The translations under genes and the position numbers were made by a program. From Lineus longissimus (lineage: Eukaryota > Nemertea > Pilidiophora > Heteronemertea > Lineidae): DNA of 64,000 nt. Position 1 is the stretch's first letter. Each line of letters opens with the position of its first letter. The notes beneath the pieces are model-generated. The model searched no databases. It was not told where the DNA came from and was given only the letters and a program-made list of their open reading frames with translations. The stretch is taken from assembly GCF_910592395.1 (NCBI RefSeq), contig NC_088317.1, forward strand, positions 2,914,001 to 2,978,000, given 5' to 3'. Below, one piece after another: positions 22,004 to 34,800 of the stretch.

Positions 22004-24233
22004 CATGACACGTTTGAAATACTGATTCACCCAAAACACTGAGTAGAGAGTTGAACACGTACGAAGTTCAAAAGCGACGAATTTTTAGCGAAGTGAAGTA
22101 TAGTGGATAAGTTCAGCATAAATTACGATCGAGACAGTGTAGTCCTTGTGATCATTTCTATATTGTTCTTAAAGATTGCATTGCATTCAATATTAAAAGG
22201 CCTAGGTATACATTGTGTAATCGTTCTCCCTACATGTATTGAATATCTCATTTTCAAGGCAATGCGGCAAAGTGGCAAGATTTGTAATAAGCTGGAGTTA
22301 AAAAGTAAGTTGTAAATTATTTTTTTCATTCAGTCAGGTGCGTGAACAAATAATTTTAAGTAATACAGTTAATGTTGAATCATTCATGAATTATAACCGT
22401 CGTAAGAGGTTTATTGTCAAAATATGCTTATTTTCAATGTAACTAGAGATGTCATTTGAACATGTGAGAAAAAGCTGTGGATCAAAAGTTTCAGAATCGT
22501 TAATCAGGAAAGGAAAGTTTGCCGTTAATATGTAAACAATGCATGCGTATGAAATGTATCGTGGAAAATATACATTACAGACTGAAGATTTTTCTTCATC
22601 TTTATAATGTTGCGATTACAGCTAGAATTCCTTACTACATTATATTAAGAAAATCAAAGCTTAACTGAAAAGTAAACGACATATAATTATAGATGAAAAT
22701 GAAAATGTGATTTATAGATGATGCATTAACAGTTACTGTAATTGATAAAACCGAAAAGGTCATTGTTAGAGAGCTAAGCATGGATTGTCAGTCAGATTGC
22801 AATGTCAAGCTACATGTATGAAAAACAGCTTCCAGAACTTGATCATTGTTTCAACAGCGAATCATGAATCCAGTAAAGCTTGATAACACTCGAGAACAAT
22901 CCGACCTCAACGTGAGGTACCACATTGTAACTCAGATTTTAAAGTGATGGTAATAACATGAATGCTGATTCAACCTTAAATAATTGGAGAGGAAGGTTCG
23001 TTTGAAGACTTACCTACTTAGCGAGAGGTCTTTTTTCTGTTTTCAACGGTCACATACCTGCAGTGTCAGCGCTCTCGGCGTACGATAGATCTCACAGCTA
23101 TTATACACTATCTCTCCCCAGTTGCTTGAACTATATAGAAAGTGAGGGTGTTCGATTCGATTCCTCCATCTTCTCTTTGCGCTTCTTTTCTTTCCGTATT
23201 CGATACCAATGCTTCGTGGTGCTTGGAAGAAAATTCCACTTAATCGCGAAATCTCTGAGCTTGTCCAGTAGAAGCTCTATTGAATAATAGAACTACAGAA
23301 ATTTTAATAATGACTGGCTGTATCTACATTCCACTAATGCAAGGAATAATAAAATGATATCGTGCTTATTTCTCCTTGCTTACGTCTGCTGCAGTTTAAT
23401 AAAGCATACATTTTGAGTATACTCTACCTCATGAGAAGAGATACTTCTCCAGAATAATGTGAATTTTCAAGTGAAGATTGGAACTGACTAGAAAAACGCA
23501 ATACTGGTCATAAGACAGTGTTTGGTTGTGATAGACAGATCACTTCTTTCGAAACATATCACCATCGATCAAAACCAAATACTTTAAGGTGACACGAGTG
23601 GCCAGACACAAGGTCAAATGCGTAAATCAAGGAAGAAACAATTTGATTTCCAAAATAGAAAACTTACACCATCCAGTTAAAAGGACAATTCACGCCTAGA
23701 ATTGCTACGAACAGGTAACGGAAATGACTTCGGAAAAAGACACTCTGTCTTCATTGTAGGCCAATTTTTTTCTGAAAATGAATCAATGATCAAAGGGCGT
23801 ATTCTTGCATGCTCTTCCTTCAGTCAGTATCATAGCTTCGATGGCCTGTTGATTTTGACAGTATCGGAAGTTTTGCTGACCAATTACCGCCAAGCACACC
23901 TGCCAGAAATAACAAGGACCCTTAAATTGTGTTGATTGGCCATTAGATATGCACATCAACCGGAATTCAAACCTTCATAACAAAAAAAGCCATACACGCA
24001 AAGTTGTCGTGAAAACATGTTTAAAGTACATGTATCTTCAATTAGGGCCTTTTTAAATACGTAGTGTGGGTCAATACCGTCAATAATATCAATACTTTAC
24101 CTATCGGATCGATTTCCTCGTGTCCAGTTACTGTACTGCCATTGTTATTAACGGCCTACGCCGTTCGTGTGATATTTGAAATTTGTAATTGAATTTGAAA
24201 ATTTCAAATCCTGTAAAATACTTAATGGAATAT

Positions 24234-25190
24234 ATGAAAAGTCAAGGACTTAGTGCGCCCCCCCCCCTTTATGTCGGGGGAGCACCCCGAACTCCCCTAC
24301 GATAGTGTAACGTTTTTACCCAGTACCATGGAGGGGAACCCACCCCCCACCCCCCAGCCCCATGTTGGGACCATCCATAGTTCCTTCCGACACATTTTTG
24401 TTTTGGTAATACATTGTCCTTATTCATTAGTGAGTGTAAATCAGTGTTATATATAATTCGGGGGGACACCCCAGCACCCCCCCCCCATTTTGGCCTTGCG
24501 GCCAGGCAGATTGTTCACCATTCATTCCCTCCAGTTTTTAAAAGTAGTTCATATTTGTTTGTTCCAATCATGGAAAATTGGTTCAATGATGCTCAAGAGA
24601 GACAGGATAGTATTATTACTCCCTTCACAGACTGTAGTTTGTTCGTTGTCCGCTAGGTTGCAGAAATTCGGTCATTCATTGAACTCTAGCCAATTTGCTC
24701 GCGCAATCGGTGTTTGGATTATGATTATGAGTTTGCTTGTAAAACGCTGCTAAATACAAATGATTTTTCTAGTTATGTTGGCATTTTATATCGAGGGCGG
24801 TTCAAAAATTTAAATTAATTTAATAATTGAATAATTAGAGCCTACAGCCAACCAACGGCAATGAAATATGCGACTCCGAGGAGCTGCCTGGTGACGAGTG
24901 TGCGAGATGGTTGGTGACGAGATTAGTAACTACCCCGCAAATTCAGCGCCATTTTGAAATCAGAAGTGCGACCAAAAAATCTTTCTTGGCAGGCCGATAT
25001 GGATTGGATTGACCAAATAATATTTCCCCACCTGTATAATATCTTACGTGCCTCGTCCTAACGGGGGGTGCACAATCAATCGCACTGTAAATGGCCGAGC
25101 AATGATATGAAAAGTCAAGGACTTAGTGCGCCCCCCTTTAGAATTTCATATTTGTTCGTTCCAATCTTGGCAAATTGGTTCAATGATCAT
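24234..25190. repeat. Dispersed repeat fragments with C-runs
   Basis: 'tatgaaaagtcaaggactta' followed by 'gtgcgcccccc' occurs at about 24234 and again at about 25107, and 'ttcatatttgttngttccaatc' with 'aattggttcaatgat' follows both (24548 and 25145). They are direct copies of one interspersed element with internal deletion in the second. Confidence 0.65.
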
Positions 25191-25437
25191 ATGTATGTCG
25201 ATAGGACTTAATTGCTATCTGGGAAGTGCCACGCTTCTGTAAAATTGTAAAATGTTTGGAAAAGCTTTGAATAAGCGCCGATGTGTACTATCTTTCGCTG
25301 ATGCTGGATGGTGATCTAGCATATTTATGATCCATTCAAGAGTTGGAGTTGGGTGCTGAGAACATCCTGTCGTGGCCGATCGTAATGGAGCTGCGTTAAG
25401 TGCAGACAATTGATCACCACGGGGCTAGCGTCTCATC

Positions 25438-25471
25438 GGTGGGGGGGGGGGGGAGACGGGGGGGGGGGGGC
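25438..25471. repeat. Poly-G tracts, G-quadruplex potential
   Basis: Two runs of about 13-14 G residues separated by 'agac', on the plus strand. Assembly errors in run length are likely here. Confidence 0.7.
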
Positions 25472-25566
25472 AGAACACTCGGTCCTGTACTGGGCTGAAT
25501 CTGCCAATTTATAAAAACATTAAAAATGTGCACCAACAAAACATCTTGATTCATATAAAATGATAT

Positions 25567-25572
25567 TTTATT
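25567..25572 (-). terminator. Polyadenylation signal of gene A
   Basis: Minus-strand AATAAA, about 150 bp past the gene A stop. Confidence 0.55.
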
Positions 25573-25723
25573 GTGTTCAATCATTCAAAGACTTTCTGAC
25601 CATGGATTGGTTCATTTCTGGTCTTTTTAAAAGGAAGATCTTATGGACATCGTAATCGCGGACCATTTCATCTATGGTTTATGCACATTCCCATGCCTCT
25701 TTCCTCCTTCTCCTTTCCCGGAA

Positions 25724-25884
25724 TTACGCTTTCCCTTTATGGCCTTTTCCGGAACCACCCTTTTTTCTTTTCCCTTTCGCTGGACCACCTTTCCCGGAAC
25801 TACCCTTTCTCTTTCTTGCTTTCTTGCTACTTGCACCAGCTCCTCCAGAACCTTTCTTCAGTTGCATTCCCAATGCATCACCGA
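25724..25884 (-). CDS. Gene A exon f: basic C-terminus and stop
   Basis: Starts GDALGMQLKKGSGGAGASSK after ttttttcag, continues with KARKRKGSSGKGG and KRKKGGSGKGHKGKA, then TAA. More arginine and less repetitive than the gene B counterpart, but aligned at the first ten residues. Confidence 0.8.
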
Positions 25885-28800
25885 CTGAAAAAAGACAGGA
25901 TTCTGTCACAATCAAGTTTTCTACCTCGGGTTACCTTCTCCTATAGTTTTAAAAGGGCATGCTTTGAACATGACAGTAAAGCTTTGTTTCCAAAACAGCA
26001 GAAAACTGCAGCGAACCCGCGGTTTTCACCGCCGTTGGATTAATTTCAAATTACATTTGAAACTGACCACAAAGCTAGGCGTGTCAGAGCAGCAAAAGTC
26101 AGACGGTTTTCCACTGTAGTGGAATCAGGCCTTTGATTTATCCCACCACATATCTGAGTTAGTGAACTGCTAAACTTACCCAAACACGTTCCAGGCTCCT
26201 TTGGATATGGAGCGCTACCTTTTGGACATTTGCCATTTGAATCCAACGCAATCAAAGGAGCAGATCCTGGAATTGAATAAAAGCTTTTACACATGAAAGA
26301 TGTAATTCTACATAACAGCGCATGTTTATGTACAAACTTCTATTGGTTTTGTGCTTGCGTATTTTTCGGCAAAATAAGTCTTGAAGAAGGGCGTGGCAGG
26401 TTGTGGGTGTTTCAATATCTAATTTAACAGACCCTACAAGAGAAATATTTCCATTATAGATGGCTTTCTTTTATTTACACACCTGACTCTTCGCACATAC
26501 AGTATGTGTTTATGTATCTTTAGATTATTGCCCCTACAGCATGTTGCATTTTTAACTTAGATCATCTAGGTCCTTGTTAACATTGAATAGTTGATTCCTA
26601 CCTTTTTTGAACTTCAGCCATTGGTTAACTAGAAAAGAAAGTATCATGAAATAATCATACCATTGAAGCAGAGCATCCCAAATGGATTTCAACACTCTGA
26701 GCATTGTTCCCTTTTGGATTTGTAATTTGGGTTTTACACCCCTGGTTAAACCGTGGGAGTCAGAATTTGCTGGTAGACAGCCAATTTATGACTCTACACG
26801 TCATTCACACGGTCAAACCTGCCGCAGCTGGGACGTTTTGTCCGCTAGCCTCTTACCAGACAAAATGTACTAAATGAGGCGACTTACTTATGCAGGTATT
26901 TTTTCTCTTGGTGTAAGGCACACTACCAGATGGACATTTGCCGCCAGTCATGGCAATTGTCCTAAGGTGGACGAAAACTATCGCCTGGAAAGCCTTCATG
27001 TCAGTGACTGAAATGAATCATTATGGATTATTTAGAACAGTTACTGTAATGTAATATCAACAATAGTTTACATTAAGGTTCGAGAGTAGAAACTACGATC
27101 TAGTTTGTGACCATTAACAGAAAATATGCTGAAGGACCGAGTTGCTGTGATGATTATAATGACGATGGGAATAAAAACATACTTTTGCATAGTTTTGGGT
27201 CTTTTTTGTACTGCTTGGTACCTGCCGGACATTTCCCTAACTCGTCCTTGTGCGTCAGATGGATGAGGATAATCTCTGAAATTAAAGAATACACTGGAGT
27301 CAGGAGAAAACGGACGTTTGACACCATCAGATTTTTCTACCAGTACAATTAAGTGTCCTAAATGAGGAGATGGCGTGGAAGGCCCCGTACTTACTTCGGC
27401 ATAGGTTAGGCCAAAGTGGATGAACTTTTGTTCCCGGTGGACACTTTCCATTCACCTTCTTCACCAGTTTGATTGACACCGTATCTGGAAAAGAAATACA
27501 ATCATCTAACAGCAATAAGGGTATTTGACTTCAAGTTTGATAACAAAACTCCCCTTTGCGTATGTCAAGTTGCAATGATTCAGTGGAAAACTTTTTTGAG
27601 ATTGCATGACGCTAATTCAAGTCCAGGTGATATTGCATATCGTGCATGCCTTCGTATATGCTTTAGTTTTCAGGTAGAGTTCTGTGGAACAAGCTGCAAA
27701 TAGTCAGTTCGGTCTAGATTCTGCGCAAAATATCACACCTTCACTGCCTCCTGGTGATGTGGCAGCTGTTTTTGTACTGGTCTTGCCTCCTGCTTTCTTC
27801 TTCGCTGGGGCTGCCCCACCAGTTTTCTTGCCAGGCGCGCTCCCGGATTTCTTCTTCGTTGGGGCTGCCCCACCAGTTTTCTTGCCAGGCGCGCTCCCGG
27901 ATTTCTTCTTCGTTGGGGCTGCCCCACCAGTTTTCTTGCCAGGCGCGCTCCCGGATTTCTTCTTCGCTGGGGCTGCCCCACCAGTTTTCTTGCCAGGCGC
28001 GCTCCCGGATTTCTTCTTGGTTGGGGCTGCCCCACCAGTTTTCTTGTCTGGCTTGCCTCCTGCTTTCTTCTTGGTTGGGGCTGCCCCACCAGTTTTCTTG
28101 TCTGGCTTGCCTTCCGGTTTCTTCTTGGTTGGGGCTGCCCCGCCAGATTTCTTGCCAGATTTCTTGCCAGGTTTCTTGCCAGGTTTCTTGCCAGATTTCT
28201 TGCCAGATTTCTTGCCAGATTTCTTGCCAGATTTCTTGCCAGATTTCTTGCCAGATTTCTTGCCAGATTTCTTGCCAGATTTCTTGCCAGATTTCTTGCC
28301 AGATTTTTTGCCAGATTTCTTCCCACCTTTAGAAATAAAATGAATAAAGTAGACATGTCTTCAATATCGACCTTTGCCTATCATTCATTCGTCAATCGGC
28401 ATGCTATTCGGGTCTATTGGAGATGCTGAAGGCGTTATACTCAATATCAAGATAATTCTTCGTTGATCAGCGAAGGAGAGAGTTGTGGCTTGCTTCATAA
28501 AGTACTAAAAGATATTTGGAAAACAAGAATGGTTTGATGGGAGGACTTGGCTGAAACTGATTTAATTGATGCGAAATACTGACTTTACCTGCCGCCTTGT
28601 TAATGTATCCCTTTAGTTTATGAACTTGAACCTTTAGTAGATATAGCGCCCTTAATTATGGTTTGGCCTTTAGAGGAATTTGTGGGTCTTTTCCAGTGGG
28701 TCTGATCCCAGAAACGTTAATTGAAAAGAACTATCAAGTTTACCTGCAGCCTTGCCAATATCTCCTTTCAGTTTATCGATCTGGTCTTTGGTTTTGATTG

Positions 28801-31800
28801 AGCCCTTCAGTATGGTAAGGCCAGCAAGTTTAGCCTTCAAGGGATAGCTCTTGTTAGCTGGTCTGATCCCGGTATACACATCGCCAGAGGTGTCAGGTAT
28901 TGCCTTCGTCCTCTTTTTGAGTAGTAGGTCACTGTCAATCCACATGAGCAACTCTCCGGTGTCCGCGTTGTAACTGACTCCGATGAAATGCCATTTCTTA
29001 GGTGTGACCTGTTTGAAGTGCTGCATGAGGGTGGGGCCTGTTTTCGGGTCGACATTGACAAAGAGTTTTCCTTGCCAGATCCAAAAGTGTGTTCCAAAGG
29101 GGCCGTTACCACGCCATTCTGCGATTGCTCCGTTCTTGACCTGATCCTGGTAGAACCATACCGCAATTGTGAAACTGCCTTTGAAGTCCAGCTTGCCGCC
29201 GTTGGATACCTTTGTGTAGGCAGTCTTGAGTCCAGGGTAATTCCAGGCTTTTAGCTTTCCGGGACCAGAGGTTTGTGTTACACCCTTGACGGTAAGTGTT
29301 AAGCCTTTGAGGTGCTTTGGCTTTGGTTCGGTGGTGGGGCCAAGAACAAGCCACGATGGATATCCAAAGAAAGAACCTGTAAGAAAATTGGGAAATCTGT
29401 TTTTTGTTTTCGCATCAGAAGCTTTGCAGATGATTATTATCGTGTTATATAATGTAAACTGCTGAGATAGACTAATCCATTATTGTTGGGTTGTGGTTTC
29501 TAATTCAGAGTCGTTCGCCACTTTCTTCATGCAGCCCATTAAGTTCATTTTCTGGCCCGCCCTCTTACTTCCCATGCCTAGGTAATATCTGAATAGTTCG
29601 GAAATAATGCCAACTATCAATTAGAACGTTGCAATGTAACACTGCAGTGCGAACCAAATCGGCAAGTTTCTTGCTTTACCTGATGTAGACTTTTTTGGCG
29701 AGGGCTTTGACTTTCCACCAGTCGGTTTACCTGAGAAGAAAACGTCAAGATCTTCGTGAAAAGTCTATTTTAGGTATGTGGTTATTGAGTATTATATTCT
29801 GATTACATTTTTTCTGTGTGGTCAAATAGGCATCACATCTTATCATACTGACACAAGGTCTCTTGATGTCGTTCTGTGTCTGGTAGCCGGGGAATTCCTT
29901 CTGTTAGAAATCTTTATGAATGCTGTACTTGGTTAACAGGACAACTGCTCATTGATCTTCTGAAATCTGTTTTCTAAACACAGTAACTAAACTTTTAAAT
30001 GAAAAAACATGAAACAAATGACATGGTCCTAAAAAACTTATGTTTACCTTTTTTTATAGTTTGAATATTCAGTATGTTGTCTTTGAAATACAAAGTGACG
30101 TATTCAATTGATCATGGCCAATCTAGTGACACGCTCCTCTCAACTGACAAGGGAAAACCTTTTCAACTCCTCATTAATCATCTGAAATCCCTTTCAAATG
30201 TTGTCTTATCTTATCACAGTTACTCATATTTTGAAACAGTATGAACAAATTATGTAGCCCTATTACCGATTCCTCACGGATGTTGCTACTATCAATTTTG
30301 ATAATTATTCAATACTGATAATAAAACAGAACTTACCTGTTTTTTTTGGTGACCCAGAAGCTGAAAATGATGGATATTAATCTGTACCAATTTTCTAAGA
30401 GAGAGCAAAATAGCTCAGAAATGAAAAAGGAACACAGTTATAAGGCTGATGGCCAGGTGCTACAGTATTAGTTTTCTTCCTTCTTCATTTCGTTGTTATG
30501 ACAATTATGTCTTGAAGATCATTTTTTAAATCATTTGATTCATGTATAGTGCTAGTATTCAAAGTCGTAATCCCAGCATGAGTTGTACGTGTAGTGTTGG
30601 ATGGTTGCTGCTGAAGATATTAGCAGCTTTGATTATTGCCAATTCGTGTATCAACCTCATTTTCACAGTTAAATGGCTGCGACTTGCAGCGGTACAGCAT
30701 ATCTAGTGTCTCCGTGGAATAGAGTTGATTAATTTTAGAATTACTCTTTTTGTGTTATTAGGTAAAAAGTGTTCTCTTTTCAGCGTATAAACTCAATTCT
30801 TTTCATAACTTACCTCCGCATGATAGTTCTGTACCAAAGAGAACAATAACACAACATCATAATAATGTTAGAATAGAATGTCATTGCACTGTTTTCTAGT
30901 TGTGATGACGCTGGGAGGTTATAAAAAGAGACAATCTCTCTCTCAAGCAGCCATTGCCAGCTGTGTTCAGTTCAGAATCATTGAATTATATCATTCAGAA
31001 TAAGACTAATACGTTCACCTGATAGGTTTAATCACTTGATCTTCTAAATGAAATTTGTGACAGCCAGCCAGCTTAGCGTATAGGAGAAATATTTGTGGCT
31101 GACAATGAAAGGCAATGTCATTCAACTTACTTGTCCACTGGTGGTAGGTCTTGTTTCCTCTGTTCCTTAGTTGTCCTGACTTACACGCGTACCTATAATC
31201 AAACCAATTAGTTGGTTATTATCATATTTAATATTTTGGTAAGCGCCTACCCATTCCAGGATTTGGTGAGATAAAAGGCGTTTTTAGGATCAAGATATAA
31301 TAGAAGACCGTTTAGGAAAAAAGAACAGCATTGATAAATGCTCACCGCTTTAGCCAGCAGCTCCGTCCTCGATGCTGGATAGACTTGCACTCATTTTTAT
31401 ATGTACACAACCTCTTGCACTGATGAAGGGTCTTCCCACCATAGTGTTTGATGTCATGACCCCAGCAATCGCCGTTCTCGTGCTTATATTTACAATTCTC
31501 TGAAAAGGATAAAAGAACGTCTTGAAGTCATTATTCAAAACAGAAACTGATCCTAAGTTTCTTCGGAACCTGACGAATTTACTCGCAGAAGGGATGCAGG
31601 CACTAATTTTAGAACCTCAGACTCGTAACAAAACAGATAAGTCAGTGTCATATATTGATTTGTCGGAAAATACAAAACTGTTGAATCTTACTTACTTGAA
31701 ACCTTCGCTGAAAAATGTAAAAACGGATTTGTGATAGTTTTTAGTTGGTTTCTTTTGACCAATTGGTTGTCTATACACATGTAGGCTAAAATGGTGTTTA

Positions 31801-34800
31801 ATATTTGGATGCTTAGGTTTTCCTTCGTTTTGCATTTAGTCCTTCACTTCAATCCCCTTTGCATGAAATAGATATTTTTGGCAATGACAGTGCTCCCGCA
31901 CACTTTCTGTTTCTTCAATAATACGCTAGGGAACTTAGAGGTGTTGTCTTTTTTTCATCTTGATAGTAACTCTTACATTTGGTCGTACTGGGCAAGAATT
32001 CGTATTCAATAATTGGGAAGTATGAGGTGTGTCAGTACTGCATTGACCGCAGAAGTCTTGGATAACATGTCGTTCTGCTTTTATTCTATATGCAAATATC
32101 AAATATAATGTAATTAAAGATATGCAGTTTCTAACTTACCACACGTGTCTGTAACAAATGAGATAAAAGACATAAAACATTGATGTCAGAATATACAATG
32201 GATTTCAAGGCGATTTGTTATCATAATGTGGTTCTAACTAAAATTGGTTGTAATTTTCTCTCAACCTGGAGTAAGAATGCATACATAGCCTTGGAATGAA
32301 TTTGGGAAAGGCGTAGTATGTGATTTCAGTGGTACTTAATGTAATATTTTCAATTCACATTCTCAAAGATTTCTTCAAGTTTACCCCCTGACAACTTTGT
32401 AATGCAGAAGAAGGTTGAAATTTGAGACTGATGAAGCACATTAGTTCAACTTACTTGTCCACTGGTGGAATGTCTTGTTTCCTTTACTTCGTAGTTCATT
32501 CGATTCGCATGCATACCTTAAGAGGTAGAAAAGCTTTAAGATGTTGTATCACTTCTCTATTAAAATCACTTCTTAAGCTTTGAGTATGTATTTTGCTGAA
32601 GTCACTTAGGACGGGCAGTCGTAACTGCATGGATGACATGCCAGGCATGTGAGACTTGGAGTGGCATTTGCCCTTCCTTCTTAGCTAAAGCGTGTGTTTA
32701 GAATTATATCAATATTTTATTTCGATTGCAATAGCGGAAGGAAAGAAAAAAAGTGACTGGAATTTAGATGAAGAAGACAGTTGGGATGCTTACCATTTTA
32801 GCCAGCAGCTTTTGCCACGGTGTTGGATAGACCTGCAATCTGCTCGAGCTTTACATAAGCTCTTACACTGGTCAAGGGTCTTTCCACCGTAATGCTTAAT
32901 GTCGTTACCCCAGCAGTCACCATGCCTATGCGTAAAACACTTATCTGAAACATGAATCATTAACATAAACAGTAAGTTTTTACTGGAGATTAGGGCACGA
33001 TATTCTCCCAGATATAGTTTGCAGCCTTCAACATTATTCCTATTGCTCTTCAATACTGCATGGCCACATATAAACATGCGGAATGATAGGCCTACATTAT
33101 ACAAGTTGTAATATTTCTCCGTACGTGTTTGGATGTCTACACTGTTCATCATGCTGCTACACGGCGTAAGATTTGGTAGGAACCATTCTGAAATTTCAGA
33201 GGTATTTTCTCCGCAGACTCCGTAGCCACATACCTCTGAAGAAATCAATAGGCTTTGCAGATGATTATTATCGTGTTATATAATGTAAACTGCTGAGATA
33301 GACTAATCCATTATTGTTGGGTTGTGGTTTCTAATTCAGAGTCGTTCGCCACTTTCTTCATGCAGCCCATTAAGTTCATTTTCTGGCCCGCCCTCTTTCT
33401 TCCCATGCCTAGGTAATATCTGAATAGTTCGGAAATAATGCCAACTATCAATTAGAACGTTGCAATGTAACACTGCAGTGCGAACCAAATTGGCAAGTTT
33501 CTTGCTTACCTGATGTAGACTTTTTTGGCGAGGGCTTTGACTTTCCACCAGTCGGTTTACCTGAGAAGAAAACGTCAAGATCTTCGTGAAAAGGCTATTT
33601 CAGGTTTGTGGTTATTGAGTATTATATTCTGATTACATTTTTTCTGTGTGGTCAAATAGGCATCACATCTTATCATATTGACACAAGGTCTCTTGATGTC
33701 GTTCTGTGTCTGGTAGCCGGGGAGTTCCTTCTATTAGAAATCTTTATGAATGCTGTACTTGGTTAACAGGACAACTGCTCATTGATCTTCTGAAATCTGT
33801 TTTCTAAACACAGTAACTAAACTTTTAAATGAAAACACATGAAACAAATGACATGGTCCTAAAAAACTTATGTTTACCTTTTTTTATAGTTTGAATATTC
33901 AGTATGTTGTCTTTGAAATACAAAGTGACGTATTCAATTGATCATGGCCAATCTAGTGACACGCTCTTCTCAACTGACAAAGGAAAACCTTTTCAACTCC
34001 TCATTGATCATCTGAAATCCCTTTCAAATGTTGTCTTATCTTATCACAGTTACTCATATTTTGAAACAGTATGAACGAATTATGTAGCCCTATTACCGAT
34101 TCCTCACGGATGTTGCTACTATCAATTTTGATAATTATTCAATACTGATAATAAAACAGAACTTACCTGTTTTTTTTGGTGACCCAGAAGCTGAAAATGA
34201 TGGATATTAATCTGTACCAATTTTCTAAGAGAGAGCAAAATAACTCAGAAATGAAAAAGGAACACAGTTATAAAGCTGATGGCCAGGTGCTACAGTATTA
34301 GTTTTCTTCCTTCTTCATTTCGTTGTTATGACAATTTTGTCTTGAAGATCATTTTTTAAATCATTTGATTCATGTATAGTGCTAGTATTCAAAGTCGTAA
34401 TCCCAGCATGAGTTGTACGTGTAGTGTTGGATGGTTGCTGCTGAAGATATTAGCAGCTTTGATTATTGCCAATTCGTGTATGATCCTCATTTTCACAGTT
34501 AAATGGCTGCGACTTGCAGCGGTACAGCATATCTAGTGTCTCCGTGGAATAGAGTTGATTAATTTTAGAATTACTCTTTTTGTGTTATTAGGTAAAAAGT
34601 GTTCTCTTTTCAGCGTATAAACTCAATTCTTTTCATAACTTACCTCCGCATGATAGTTCTGTACCAAAGAGAACAATACACAACATCATAATAATGTTAG
34701 AATAGAATGTCATTGCACTGTTTTCTAGTTGTGATGACGCTGGGAGGTTATAAAAAGAGACAATCTCTCTCTCAAGCAGCCATTGCCAGCTGTGTTCAGT

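Larger units (their letters stand above)
21647..25566. other. Gene B 5' flank and A-B intergenic region, no exon assigned
   Basis: The signal-peptide exon of gene B should lie here. Minus-strand donor-like sites occur near 22004, 23000 and 23060, but none follows a credible start codon. A block at 21762-22003 is shared with gene A introns, and 22421-22513 resembles 37497-37588, another gene A intron. The 24.2-25.5 kb part is repeat-rich with long C and G runs. Confidence 0.6.
29422..33251 (-). repeat. Intragenic tandem duplication, unit 1 (3.83 kb)
   Basis: The unit starts 'gctttgcagatgattattat' and recurs at 33252. It includes seven complete exons and two linkers of gene A. The two units are nearly identical through introns. 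An 83-bp segment at 31893-31975 is present here and missing from unit 2. Confidence 0.93.

Noticed and set aside
28131-28330. A CRISPR-like array from regular 12-bp repeats.
   Set aside because: Repeats are contiguous with no spacers and encode the GKKS tract.
27684-28356. Plus-strand FLPDFLPD frame and minus-strand NLARNLAR frame.
   Set aside because: Shadows of the 12-bp Lys-Lys-Ser-Gly repeat; neither fits phase-1 splice sites.
32790-33248. A 152-codon minus-strand open frame running into the PAN-like exon.
   Set aside because: The part upstream of 32944 lies before a good acceptor and is broken by a stop in the duplicate unit, so it is intron.
30814-34710. A signal peptide exon (MTFYSNIIMMLCIVLFGTEL) upstream of 34644, with a TATA-like box, as the start of a separate gene.
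   Set aside because: The hydrophobic codons coincide with a branch point (ttctaac) and pyrimidine tract before a good acceptor, the same frame is shifted by one base in the other duplicate (30.84 kb), and the 15-nt exon after the acceptor keeps the cysteine pattern and phase of the surrounding gene.
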